NCBI GenBank assembly: GCA_017444985.1
Contig: JAFSVK010000007.1
Coordinates: 1 to 33,484 of the forward strand
Source: Bacillota bacterium
GTDB lineage: Bacteria > Bacillota > Clostridia > Lachnospirales > CAG-274
Length of the DNA: 33,484 nucleotides
Direction: 5' to 3'
The first letter of the stretch is position 1, and every line of letters starts with the position of its first letter. The translations under genes were made by a program, and so were the position numbers. The notes below the pieces were generated by a model that was given only the letters and a program-made list of their open reading frames with translations, had not been told where the DNA came from and did not search any database. Of the stretch, positions 17,476 to 24,869 are shown piece by piece.

Positions 17476-17542
17476 GCGTTTATCGGAGTGCACCCTCGTT
17501 AAGTGCATAGCCTAAATCCCTCTAATTTAAACCGATAAAGGC
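17476..17542 (+). promoter_or_regulatory. Structured rpsT leader, candidate autoregulatory element
   Basis: TTTATCGG (17479-17486) pairs with CCGATAAA (17532-17539), extended by GC/GC beyond a G-G mismatch (17476-17477 with 17541-17542). Inside, GTGCAC (17488-17493) pairs with GTGCAT (17503-17508, one G-U) around a 9-base loop, leaving a single-stranded side of about 23 bases. This is compatible with an S20-binding feedback element; I do not match it to a named family. Confidence 0.5.
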
Positions 17543-17590
17543 AAAAATAAGTTGATATATACATTTATTTAAATTACGGAGGAATTTATT

Positions 17591-17854
17591 GTGGCAAATA
17601 TTAAGTCTGCAAAAAAGAGAATATTAGTTACAGAAAAGAAAACATTAAGAAACAAGATGATAAAGTCATCTGTAAAGACAGCTATAAAGAAAGTTGTAGT
17701 TGCCGCAGAGGCAGGAGATAAGGCTGCCGCAGATCAGGCACTTTCACTTGCTGTAAAGAGCATAGATATGGCTGCTTCCAAGGGTGTATATCACAAGAAT
17801 ACAGCATCCAGAAAGAAGTCCAGACTTTCAAAGCTTGTTAATAAAATAGGTTGA
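17591..17854 (+). CDS. rpsT: 30S ribosomal protein S20
   Basis: An 87-residue Lys/Ala-rich helical protein that binds 16S rRNA during 30S assembly. It begins (M)[10 protein letters not shown], the near-invariant S20 start, and ends [19 protein letters not shown]. Translation starts at GTG (17591) with GGAGG 8 bases upstream; a non-ATG start recalls the poor start codon (TTG) used by E. coli rpsT, where it contributes to feedback control. It is a single-gene unit with its own promoter, structured leader and terminator. Confidence 0.97.
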   Translation: MANIKSAKKRILVTEKKTLRNKMIKSSVKTAIKKVVVAAEAGDKAAADQALSLAVKSIDMAASKGVYHKNTASRKKSRLSKLVNKIG

Positions 17855-17856
17855 TA

Positions 17857-17883
17857 AAAAGCTCCCTTTTAGGGAGCTTTTTT
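17857..17883 (+). terminator. Rho-independent terminator after rpsT
   Basis: AAGCTCCC pairs with GGGAGCTT around a 4-5 base loop, with an A tract before and a T tract after. Confidence 0.93.
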
Positions 17884-17963
17884 AAATAAATTTATATTGA
17901 CTTTTGTGCAACTAAAATGCCGATACGCATCCTCCCGTCTTGATTATTGAATATCTATTATTC

Positions 17964-17992
17964 TTGACTTAAAACTACCGTAATGTTATAAT
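17964..17992 (+). promoter_or_regulatory. Sigma-A promoter of the amino acid ABC importer operon
   Basis: TTGACT (17964-17969) and a perfect TATAAT (17987-17992) are 17 bases apart, 45 bases before the ATG at 18038. No operator or riboswitch is obvious in the 70 bases before it. Confidence 0.85.
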
Positions 17993-18037
17993 TTTATTAC
18001 CATGTAACTAAATGATCAAGGACGAGGAGAAGAGGAT

Positions 18038-18874
18038 ATGAAAAAATTATTATCAATGTTACTTGCAACTACATTATGTCTTGGATTTACAGCTTGTACG
18101 AGCACGGGAAATAAAGGTGGCGAAAGCCCTGAAAATACCGAAGGTGCAACGGGTAATGCTTCTACCGAGGCAGCTCAAATAGAAGGAAAGCTGGTTATAG
18201 GTCTTGATGATGAATTCCCTCCCATGGGCTTTAGAGACGATAAGAACGAGATCGTAGGTTTTGATATAGACCTTGCAAAGGCTGCGGGAGAGAAGCTTGG
18301 CTGTGAGGTAGAGTTTCAGCCTATAGCTTGGGATTCAAAGGAGCTTGAGCTTGAAAGCGGTAATATCGACCTTATATGGAACGGCCTTACCATAACCCCC
18401 GAAAGAGAAGAGGCTATGGAGTTTACAAAGCCCTATCTTAAAAACAAGCAGGTCATTATAGTGAAGAACGGATCTGACATCACCAAGAAGGAAGACCTTG
18501 AAGGAAAGGTCGTAGGTGTACAAGCGGGCTCTTCCGCTAAGGATGCCGTTGATGCGGACGAAATGGCTTCAAAGCTTGGTGAGATCACAGAATACGATAC
18601 CAATGTTCTTGCCATCACAGACCTTGACATAGGCAGAGTCGATGCGGTGGTTGCCGATGAGATAGTGGCAAGATATCAGCTTAAACAGGGAAATAATGAT
18701 GTGACCATACTTGAAAACGGCGATTTTGGCGATGAGGTTTACGGTGTAGCCGCAAAGAAGGGCAATACCGAACTTGTTGCAAAGCTTCAGTCTGCTCTTG
18801 ACGAGTTGGGTGAGGACGGAACTGCCGCAAAGATAAGCGAGAAATGGTTCGGAGAGGACATTTATCAGCACTGA
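18038..18874 (+). CDS. Polar amino acid ABC transporter substrate-binding lipoprotein
   Basis: A 278-residue solute-binding protein (family 3). The signal peptide ends in lipobox GFTAC with the lipidated Cys at 20, followed by a Gly/Ser/Glu-rich linker. The mature domain starts GKLVIGLDDEFPPMGFRD, then GFDIDLAKAAGEKLGCEVEFQPIAWD, NGLTITPEREE and EDLEGKVVGVQAGSSA, the standard order for the polar amino acid class, and ends AKISEKWFGED. The ligand (for example cystine, glutamine or arginine) cannot be told from sequence alone. GAGGAGAAGAGG precedes the ATG. Permease and ATPase genes follow directly. Confidence 0.93.
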   Translation: MKKLLSMLLATTLCLGFTACTSTGNKGGESPENTEGATGNASTEAAQIEGKLVIGLDDEFPPMGFRDDKNEIVGFDIDLAKAAGEKLGCEVEFQPIAWDSKELELESGNIDLIWNGLTITPEREEAMEFTKPYLKNKQVIIVKNGSDITKKEDLEGKVVGVQAGSSAKDAVDADEMASKLGEITEYDTNVLAITDLDIGRVDAVVADEIVARYQLKQGNNDVTILENGDFGDEVYGVAAKKGNTELVAKLQSALDELGEDGTAAKISEKWFGEDIYQH

Positions 18875-18886
18875 GAGGACTAAAGT

Positions 18887-19537
18887 ATGCCTTTAAATGA
18901 ATGGATACCGCAAATGGCACAGGGATGCTTGCTAACGCTTAAGCTCTTTGCGGTGACTATAGTATTTTCCGTGCCTTTGGGGTTACTGCTCACATTTTTA
19001 TACACATCCAAAAACAGGGTCGTAACGAAAATTATTGCCCTTTACATACTTTTGATGAGAGGTACACCCCTTCTGCTTCAGATATTTTTCGTGTATTTCG
19101 GGCTTCCCTATTTGCCGGTTATAGGAAAATATGTGACCATAAACAGCAGGTTTGTGGCGGGAGCGGTAGCGTTTATATTCAACTATGCCGCATATTTTGC
19201 CGAGATATTCAGAGGTGGTCTTTTGTCGGTGGACAAGGGTCAGTATGAGGCGGCGAAGGTTTTGGGACTTAGCGAGACCCAGACAAGGTTTAAGATAGTT
19301 CTGCCCCAAATGTTCAGAATATCCCTTCCCGCCGTATCAAATGAGGCAATAATCCTTATAAAAGACACCGCACTTGTTACGGCTATAGGACTTGTGGATC
19401 TTTTGAAGGTAACAAAAACGATAGTCAACAAAACCACCAATGTTTCTGCATTTTTGGTGGCGACGCTTTTCTATCTTGTGATGAGTTATATATTGACACT
19501 TGTGTTTAAATTCTTGGAAAAGAAGTTTGATTACTGA
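18887..19537 (+). CDS. Polar amino acid ABC transporter permease (HisM family)
   Basis: A 216-residue membrane permease with about five membrane segments. The N-terminal MAQGCLLTLKLFAVTIVFSVPLG is characteristic of the HEQRo family, RGTPLLLQIFFVYFGLP is conserved, and the cytoplasmic EAA loop that docks on the ATPase reads EAAKVLGLSETQTRFKIVLPQ (about 122-142). It lies 12 bases after the binding protein gene. Only one permease gene is present, so the channel is probably a homodimer. Confidence 0.94.
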   Translation: MPLNEWIPQMAQGCLLTLKLFAVTIVFSVPLGLLLTFLYTSKNRVVTKIIALYILLMRGTPLLLQIFFVYFGLPYLPVIGKYVTINSRFVAGAVAFIFNYAAYFAEIFRGGLLSVDKGQYEAAKVLGLSETQTRFKIVLPQMFRISLPAVSNEAIILIKDTALVTAIGLVDLLKVTKTIVNKTTNVSAFLVATLFYLVMSYILTLVFKFLEKKFDY

Positions 19538-19538
19538 T

Positions 19539-20288
19539 ATGGAAATGATTACGGTTAAAGGCCTCAAAAAGAATTTTGGAGAACTTGAGGTTCTTAAAGG
19601 TATAGACTTAAGTGTACAAAAGGGCGATGTTGTAGCGGTGCTTGGCCCGTCGGGAAGCGGTAAAAGTACCTTTTTGAGATGCCTTATAGATCTTGAAGAG
19701 GCTGAGGGAGGCAGTATATATATTGAGGGAAGTCCCCTTCTTGAAGAGGGCAAATACATCCCCAAAAAGCAGAGGCGTGAACTTCTGTATAAAATGGGAA
19801 TGGTGTTTCAGCATTTTAACCTTTTCCCTCACATGAGCGTGAGAGATAACCTGATACTTGCGCCCCTTCTTCATAAGCAGGGTAGCAAGCAGGAGCTTAT
19901 CAATAAGGCGAATGAGATGTTGAAGACCGTAAGCCTTGCCCAAAAGCTAAACGATATGCCAAAGAGCCTCTCGGGTGGACAAAAGCAAAGGATAGCCATT
20001 GCAAGGGCGCTTATGCAAAACCCAGATATACTTCTGTTTGACGAGCCTACAAGTGCCTTGGATCCCGAACTTACGGGGGAGGTATTAAGGGTGATAAAAA
20101 GGCTTGCACAGGAGAAAATGACTATGGTAATAGTCACTCATGAGATAAACTTCGCAAGAGAGGCCGCCAACAAGGTGCTCTTTATGGACGAGGGCTATGT
20201 GCTTGCCTTCGGTACTCCCGAAGAGGTCATAGACAATAACAAAAGCGAAAGGATCAAAAACTTCTTCGCAAAACTTGATACGAAATAG
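19539..20288 (+). CDS. Polar amino acid ABC transporter ATP-binding protein
   Basis: A 249-residue ATPase. The ATG at 19539, one base after the permease stop, is preferred over an in-frame ATG at 19500 that lies inside the permease gene and would add a non-conserved tail. Motifs: Walker A GPSGSGKST (about 36-44), Q-loop VFQHFNLFPH, signature LSGGQKQR, Walker B ILLFDEPTSALDPE, H-loop IVTHE. It completes a three-gene importer closed by the terminator at 20318-20368. Confidence 0.95.
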   Translation: MEMITVKGLKKNFGELEVLKGIDLSVQKGDVVAVLGPSGSGKSTFLRCLIDLEEAEGGSIYIEGSPLLEEGKYIPKKQRRELLYKMGMVFQHFNLFPHMSVRDNLILAPLLHKQGSKQELINKANEMLKTVSLAQKLNDMPKSLSGGQKQRIAIARALMQNPDILLFDEPTSALDPELTGEVLRVIKRLAQEKMTMVIVTHEINFAREAANKVLFMDEGYVLAFGTPEEVIDNNKSERIKNFFAKLDTK

Positions 20289-20317
20289 TAGGATTTTGAC
20301 TTTGACACATGCAAAAT

Positions 20318-20368
20318 AAAAACCGAGCTCAAACCTTGATATAATGCGGGTTTATGGCTTGGTTTTTT
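20318..20368 (+). terminator. Rho-independent terminator of the ABC importer operon
   Basis: AAAAACC (20318-20324) pairs with GGTTTTT (20361-20367), AGC (20326-20328) with GCT (20357-20359), and AAACC (20331-20335) with GGTTT, across a loop of about 12 bases and ending in a T tract. The ATG at 20354 of the next ORF lies inside the right arm, and the TATAAT at 20340 lies in the loop. Confidence 0.75.
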
Positions 20369-21916
20369 GCTTTTGAAAATGTTGTACGGGATTGTGGATA
20401 TTATTATTTTGATGCTTTTGGGTGCTCCCGTTACCATATAGCTATAGACCACAGCCAATATGACGACCACACCATAATACTTATATGTGAGGTACCTGTG
20501 CTTGAAGGCCTTGACATTACGGGAAAGGGCACAAAGAGATCCGTAATACTTGATGTAAACAGTTTTGATATACAGATAGCCAACAGTACGGAAAAAAATA
20601 CAGCGGGTCTTGTTATAGGTGCAGATGCACAGCTTAGGATAATGGATAACTCCAATACCTCGGGAGCCGAGCTTGCCATAGGTAACAATGCTACTATGGT
20701 GATCAAAAAAGGCGGTGTTCTTATTGTAGATGAGACCTGTACGAATGAGGTCGAGTACGATGCCGCTACAACGGTAGACCCTGCGACAGCGGATACTTCC
20801 ATGATGAACGGTGCTATCACCGTAGAGGACGGCGGTCAGATAATAAACTACGGTGTTATAAATGTAGAAGGTACAGAGTCTAAGCCCCAGGCTGCAAATG
20901 CAAATGAGCAGCAGCAGGGACAGACGGTGATCACCGATAAGAAGAGTGCCGATCTTACTGTTTACAGCGGAGGCACCTTGGACAACTACGGTTGTATATC
21001 CCTTAAGGGCGTACTCTATATGCTCGGTACCCTTAACAACTACGGAAAATACAACGATGCCATAGTAGCCTACGACCCCGATAAGGGTTCTACGTCTTAC
21101 CACAAGGGTATACAGCTAACCTGGAAGGATATAGTTACCGATGCGGGTGTTGAACCCGGTATACTCAATGTAGGTATAGATGCGGATGGCAATATAGAAA
21201 AGAATGCGCTCGTAAATAACTACGGCGATATCGTTTTGGTACCGGGTACTGTTAATCTTTACGGTACATTTAACAACATAGGGGATGATGCACATCTTTA
21301 TATGTGCGACCCCGATGAGGCTATAATCCCCGTTACACCTACTCCCGAGGATCCCCTTACGGTAGAAAAGAAGGTAACTCTCGATCCTCCCAAGGCGAGT
21401 GTGTTTAACAACAATGGAACACTTAACGCTCTTAAAGAAAAGGCAAGGGTAGAGTTGATACACAACGGTGTTTTGGGAACACTTACACCCCTTACGGATG
21501 AGAAAAAGAGCGTTTTGGCAAATGCCACCGAAGGAAACGGTATAGTTTTGGTATCCGCAGTGGATACTCTCAACTACAGCGAAGTAGGTTTCATACTTGA
21601 AGCCGACGGAAAGAGCGTAACAAGAAGCACGAAGGTAGTATATTTTGAAATAGAGGGTTCCGCTTATACCGCAAAGAATTTTGAGGGCGGAAAATATCTC
21701 TACTCCTTCACCATAGAGGAAATACCCGATGAAACAAAGGAAATAAAGGTCACACCTTATTCCGTAGACCTTAAGGGTTACAAGGCTAAGGGTGCTACCC
21801 AAAGCTTCCGTTTATCGGAATTAAAGGGTCTGACTGCTCTTGAACTCAGTGAGTATACAGCTGTTGCTCTTTCTTCCGAAACTGCAATAGAAGATGACAA
21901 GAAGAAGCTATATTAA
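20354..21916 (+). CDS. Beta-solenoid-like repetitive protein, 5' end doubtful
   Basis: The open frame encodes up to 520 residues of unknown function. From about residue 35 it shows repeated beta-strand turns typical of parallel beta-solenoid surface proteins (LEGLDITGKGTKRSVILDV, LRIMDNSNTSGAELAIGNN, GGTLDNYGCISLKGVLYMLG, LNNYGKYND, NNYGDIVLVPGTVNLYGTFNN). Such proteins normally have a signal peptide; here the first 30 residues are non-repetitive and aromatic. The ATG at 20354 lies inside the preceding operon's terminator and has no ribosome binding site. A GTG at 20498 with GAGG 5 bases upstream is an alternative, but solenoid-like sequence already starts before it. I judge the gene to have lost its native 5' end. 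No sorting motif is seen at the C-terminus. Confidence 0.5.
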   Translation: MAWFFAFENVVRDCGYYYFDAFGCSRYHIAIDHSQYDDHTIILICEVPVLEGLDITGKGTKRSVILDVNSFDIQIANSTEKNTAGLVIGADAQLRIMDNSNTSGAELAIGNNATMVIKKGGVLIVDETCTNEVEYDAATTVDPATADTSMMNGAITVEDGGQIINYGVINVEGTESKPQAANANEQQQGQTVITDKKSADLTVYSGGTLDNYGCISLKGVLYMLGTLNNYGKYNDAIVAYDPDKGSTSYHKGIQLTWKDIVTDAGVEPGILNVGIDADGNIEKNALVNNYGDIVLVPGTVNLYGTFNNIGDDAHLYMCDPDEAIIPVTPTPEDPLTVEKKVTLDPPKASVFNNNGTLNALKEKARVELIHNGVLGTLTPLTDEKKSVLANATEGNGIVLVSAVDTLNYSEVGFILEADGKSVTRSTKVVYFEIEGSAYTAKNFEGGKYLYSFTIEEIPDETKEIKVTPYSVDLKGYKAKGATQSFRLSELKGLTALELSEYTAVALSSETAIEDDKKKLY

Positions 21917-21937
21917 AGAGAATGAGAGGTGCAAGAT

Positions 21938-22081
21938 ATGATAAAAGTTTATGAAAAGCCCGAGTTGATGATAACCGAGCTGTCAAATAACGATATTATC
22001 ACCGTAAGCGGACTTACATTCGGCGGTGATAAAGGTACCTCCAACAGGGAAAGCTTTGGTTCTCTTTTTGGCGGTGAGTAA
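21938..22081 (+). CDS. 47-residue peptide with KPEL...ITELSNNDIITVSG leader-like start
   Basis: A short ORF starting MIKVYEKPELMITELSNNDI and ending SFGSLFGGE. The ATG has a GAGAGG site 9 bases upstream, the codon use matches its neighbours, and a strong terminator follows within 7 bases of the stop. The pattern of (Y)EKPEL followed by an acidic, hydrophobic segment and ITVSG, then a Gly/Ser-rich tail, resembles many small unannotated Clostridia peptides and the leader-plus-core layout of ribosomally made peptides. No maturation enzyme is encoded nearby, so a RiPP role is unsupported. It lies 21 bases after the beta-solenoid ORF and probably shares its transcript. Confidence 0.6.
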   Translation: MIKVYEKPELMITELSNNDIITVSGLTFGGDKGTSNRESFGSLFGGE

Positions 22082-22087
22082 AAAAAT

Positions 22088-22132
22088 GGGGCTGTGAAAA
22101 AGCACATTTTGGCTTTTCACAGCCCCCTTTTT
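22088..22132 (+). terminator. Strong Rho-independent terminator after the 47-residue peptide gene
   Basis: GGGGCTGTGAAAA (22088-22100) pairs perfectly with 22114-22126, a 13-base stem, followed by five T after one extra C. A separate TACCGC/GCGGTA hairpin follows at about 22132-22149. Confidence 0.95.
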
Positions 22133-22182
22133 ACCGCAAAAAAGCGGTACGAAAAGTTCTGCGGGCAAATATATCGGTTGTT

Positions 22183-22274
22183 CCGTCGTCAGCCCTTTGG
22201 GCTTCCTTCCCCTCCCGGGGTGGGTACCTCTCCGTCGTGACTCACGTCACGCCCCCTCCCCTTTCAGGGGAGGC
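22183..22274. repeat. Two tandem double-hairpin intergenic repeat units
   Basis: Each unit begins CCGTCG and carries two hairpins. Unit A (22183-22220): AGCCC/GGGCT (22191-22203) and CCCC/GGGG (22209-22220). Unit B (22226-22274): GTGAC/GTCAC (22237-22250) and CCTCCCCT/AGGGGAGG (22255-22273). The first stems differ in sequence but keep pairing. Unit C at 22371-22416 is an inverted third copy. No gene is seen in 22133-22515; a 69-residue open frame across the units is judged non-coding. Confidence 0.75.
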
Positions 22275-22370
22275 GTTTCCGCTGTTTCGAAATTTGTTTT
22301 TATTACCTACTATGTTGCTACTCCAATGCATACTTGCCAAAACCAACCCCTAAGCACCACCGACACCTGT

Positions 22371-22416
22371 GCCTCCCCTGAAAGGGGAGGTGGCAGCTTT
22401 AGCTGACGGAGAGGTT
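22371..22416. repeat. Inverted third copy of the double-hairpin repeat
   Basis: CCTCCCCT/AGGGGAGG (22372-22390, loop GAA) followed by CAGCT/AGCTG (22394-22405, loop TT) and then GACGGAGAGGT. On the other strand it reads like unit B: ACCTCTCCGTC, stem, then CCACCTCCCCT. About 95 bases separate it from unit B, with nothing recognisable between them. From 22417 to 22515 I see no gene. Confidence 0.75.
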
Positions 22417-22515
22417 TCAGGTGGAACGAATAGCTCTGCCTACAAAATGACGGAAAGGTCTCAACAACATTGCCTCTACATTTTTGCTATTGTAGCTGTT
22501 TAGGCATTGTTTCAG

Positions 22516-23232
22516 TCAAAAATTCAATTTTTGTGGGGATGATATTTTACACCCTCTTTTTAATGTTTTTAAATATTCTTTATGTTCGGAGCTTACTCTG
22601 TAGCTTTCCACCGCTTTTTGTATGGCTTTGTTATGGACAAAGGGAGAAAGTACCCCTTTTTCAATAAAGGGTAGCACAGCTTCATATTTTTTTGCAAGGG
22701 CTGTGGCAAAGTACCAAGCTATCATCATATTCACATAGTACTCAGAAGACTGTATTTCCGCTACTTTTTGGGGATATATGTCTTTGAAATCCTCATCTAA
22801 AAAGTGGCTCATAAGCATTTTGATACCGAACCGCAGTGTATAGGTGTTTTCTGATTTAAGCCAAATATCTATGGAACTCAAAAGTTCTTCCTTGTGTTTT
22901 TTAAAAACTTTCGGGCATAACTGATCGCAGGTCGCCCAATTATCCACATAGGGAAGAAAAGCCTCCACCCTTTCAATACAGGTATCATACTCCTTCATAT
23001 TCGATATTATAAAGGCATGGAGCTGGTTTTCATCAAAGTATTTATGGGGGAGTTCTTTCAGAAAGATATCTTTATCATCCCTTTTAAAAAGTTCCTTTGC
23101 CAAAGCTTTAAGGGCAGGGGTCCTGACTCCTATAATTTTTTCTTGTTCAATATTCGGAATAAGCTTTGATTGAAAAAGTTTATATTTTTTATCTTGAAGT
23201 TTAAAAAGTTCTGTTTTGATCTCTTCTGTCGT
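22516..23232 (-). CDS. AlkD-like DNA alkylation repair protein, ACG at the expected start
   Basis: A HEAT-repeat DNA glycosylase of the AlkD/DNA alkylation repair family, expected to remove alkylated purines. The family N-terminus (ELFKLQDKKYKLFQSKLIPN, IGVRTPALKALAKEL) reads upstream in frame to codon 23232-23230, which is ACG. It is 9 bases after GAGGAGG and is followed by TEEIKTEL, exactly where homologues have ATG-Thr-Glu. From there the protein is 238 residues, the usual length. The first standard start inside the frame is TTG at 23103, which would remove about 43 conserved residues. HEAT-like helices continue through NMMIAWYFATALAKKYE. It overlaps nothing but starts 4 bases after the regulator's stop. 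Either a rare ACG start, a start-loss mutation or a base error. Confidence 0.75.
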   Translation of the reverse strand, partial: TTEEIKTELFKLQDKKYKLFQSKLIPNIEQEKIIGVRTPALKALAKELFKRDDKDIFLKELPHKYFDENQLHAFIISNMKEYDTCIERVEAFLPYVDNWATCDQLCPKVFKKHKEELLSSIDIWLKSENTYTLRFGIKMLMSHFLDEDFKDIYPQKVAEIQSSEYYVNMMIAWYFATALAKKYEAVLPFIEKGVLSPFVHNKAIQKAVESYRVSSEHKEYLKTLKRGCKISSPQKLNF

Positions 23233-23236
23233 ATCC

Positions 23237-23857
23237 CTACGCCTCCTCTTGTTTTGTAAGCACTTTCTTCTGATAACTCCACTTACCGCACAGGGGACAT
23301 TTCATATATCTTGTTCTTCCCATATGGGGAGCAAGGAGCGTTTGCAGGTATGTAGGCACATGCCTGTTATTACATTTCAGGCATTCATAATATCCCGTTT
23401 TCTGCTCGATATTTACCGCTATAAATGAAACTGCAAGTATCATAACAAGGGCAAATGCAATAAGTCCGATACTGAGGGCGTTTGGCATATTTACATACGC
23501 CGCAACGTCACATAAAGCAAACCCCGAAAGTATTGCGGGTACTCCCATAAGGATCTCAATACCCGGTAATTGCCTGTTTTTTTCATCTATCTCCCGTTTC
23601 ATTGAGAACATATTTTCTTCGGCTTTCTTATCATAACTCTCTGCCACGATTTTCTCGCCCGACAGGAGTTCGTTAACATTGATATTTAAAAAGTCGCACA
23701 ACTCCAACATTATCCCCGCATCAGGCATAGACTTTCCTGTCTCCCATTTGCTGACTGCCCTGTCACTGATCCCAAGCTTTTCTGCAAGAACGGCTTGAGT
23801 CATGCCCTCTTCCTTTCTGCGGGATGCTATGAATTTTCCTATTTTGATTTGATCCAT
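23237..23857 (-). CDS. XRE-type HTH regulator with two membrane segments and a zinc ribbon
   Basis: A 206-residue protein. The start is the ATG at 23857, 9 bases after AAAGGAGG; upstream ATG codons are too close to that site. Layout: an HTH_3 domain at about 7-62 (IASRRKEEGMTQAVLAEKLG, SDRAVSKWETGKSMPD), a charged linker, two hydrophobic segments (about 101-120 and 128-150), and a C-terminal ribbon with C159xxC162 and C187xxC190 likely binding zinc. This is a membrane-attached DNA-binding protein that may sense something at the membrane. It is directly upstream of the AlkD-like gene, which it may control or simply share an mRNA with; the end of its coding region carries that gene's ribosome binding site. 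Confidence 0.85.
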   Translation of the reverse strand: MDQIKIGKFIASRRKEEGMTQAVLAEKLGISDRAVSKWETGKSMPDAGIMLELCDFLNINVNELLSGEKIVAESYDKKAEENMFSMKREIDEKNRQLPGIEILMGVPAILSGFALCDVAAYVNMPNALSIGLIAFALVMILAVSFIAVNIEQKTGYYECLKCNNRHVPTYLQTLLAPHMGRTRYMKCPLCGKWSYQKKVLTKQEEA

Positions 23858-24009
23858 ATCGGGCATCCTCCTTTCTTGCAACCACTATATCACGGAGGGA
23901 ATAAAATTAACACGAACCGATGGTTGATATGCCGAAAAAGGCGTATTTTCCCAAAACTCCACCATTGGTTGAGTACTTTTTTGTGGGATGGTTTCCTTGA
24001 TTTTTGCCT

Positions 24010-24040
24010 AAAACAATGGATAGAACCAGCCTATCCATTG
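24010..24040 (-). terminator. Terminator after the right Rpn-family gene
   Basis: A perfect 10-base inverted repeat (24014-24023 with 24031-24040, loop of 7), 6 bases after the stop codon on the minus strand and followed there by TTTT. The remainder of 23858-24009 shows only leader sequence of the HTH gene. Confidence 0.8.
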
Positions 24041-24046
24041 AAGTGA

Positions 24047-24856
24047 TTATTTGCTTTTCTTAAACATATCAATGTATATATCTTCTTCTTCTTTTGGTAT
24101 TCCTATACTTTGCATTGCTTGTTCAATGGTAAACTTGCAGTTTATCATTAACTGTTTGATGCATTTAAGTATAGTTTCACGTTCTCGCTCATCGGCAACT
24201 TGTTCCATTATGGCACACATTACAGACACTCCTTCCTCGCTATTTTTGAAATACCCCGTTCTTTCAGCTAAAATTTTGTTATACATCTTACTTGGGTCTT
24301 TGCAGTTAAAATCATGCATCAATCTTCCGAGTTCTGTATCATCCTGCATTTTTGACGGCACATAGATTATATGAGTTTCATCATCAAACAGCTTATGGTT
24401 CAATTCTCTAATCGTTCTGTCAATATGGTATATCGGTTTATTCCCACCCAATACATCATCTCTTGTTATAAAGATCATGTATGTTTCGGGTAGCTTATCC
24501 CACGGTTCATTCTTATCCAACACATCTGTATCCATAATGCTTATATTGAACCTTCCTCTTTTAGGAGTTGCCCTCTTTTGGTCATTTTCAATCTCTATAT
24601 CGTAAAGATTGCTACTTGTGTCTACCGCTCTGATGTCAAGCCTTATGGAGCGACCGTGCAAATTGTCTATACCGTATTGTGTTTTTACATTGACGACCTT
24701 TAATTTTTTGCCAAGAATAATGCTAAGAACCAATTCAGCACATTCCTTATCCTCAAAAACCTTGCTCATAAATGTATCGTCCATAAGGGAAAATTCTTGT
24801 ATCAGAGGCTTGTATTTTGCTATTAAGCCTTCGTTGATATTTGCCATTTCATTCAT
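24047..24856 (-). CDS. Rpn family PD-(D/E)XK nuclease / putative transposase
   Basis: A 269-residue protein starting MNEMANINEGLIAKYKPLIQ. The frame stays open upstream to 25024 and beyond, but the ATG at 24856 (or 24847) is preferred: the family normally begins with MANIN-like sequence, and a sigma-A promoter sits at 24870-24898, inside the longer frame. Motifs: EFSLMDDTFMSKVFEDKE, then LDIRAVDTSSNLYDIEIEN with the D...E-I-E nuclease core, GRFNISIMDTDVL, and a C-terminal FTIEQAMQSIGIPKEE helix. It belongs to a different branch from the gene at 7-867, which uses an EQQ core. Confidence 0.85.
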   Translation of the reverse strand: MNEMANINEGLIAKYKPLIQEFSLMDDTFMSKVFEDKECAELVLSIILGKKLKVVNVKTQYGIDNLHGRSIRLDIRAVDTSSNLYDIEIENDQKRATPKRGRFNISIMDTDVLDKNEPWDKLPETYMIFITRDDVLGGNKPIYHIDRTIRELNHKLFDDETHIIYVPSKMQDDTELGRLMHDFNCKDPSKMYNKILAERTGYFKNSEEGVSVMCAIMEQVADERERETILKCIKQLMINCKFTIEQAMQSIGIPKEEEDIYIDMFKKSK

Positions 24857-24869
24857 CTGCCTTTGTTTT

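Noticed and set aside
20302-20345. Promoter for the beta-solenoid ORF using TTGACA 20302 and TATAAT 20340
   Set aside because: The spacing is 32 bases and the TATAAT lies in the loop of the ABC operon terminator. An extended -10 reading (TG at 20337) remains possible but weak.
21938-22081. RiPP biosynthetic cluster around the 47-residue peptide
   Set aside because: No radical SAM enzyme, cyclase, peptidase-transporter or recognition element protein is encoded nearby; the C39-like gene at 9665 is 12 kb away in another operon.
22197-22406. 69-residue open frame across the intergenic repeats
   Set aside because: It consists of hairpin repeat sequence, has no ribosome binding site and shows no protein-like composition.
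22183-22416. CRISPR array
   Set aside because: Only three degenerate palindromic units in mixed orientation, with no regular spacers and no cas genes nearby.
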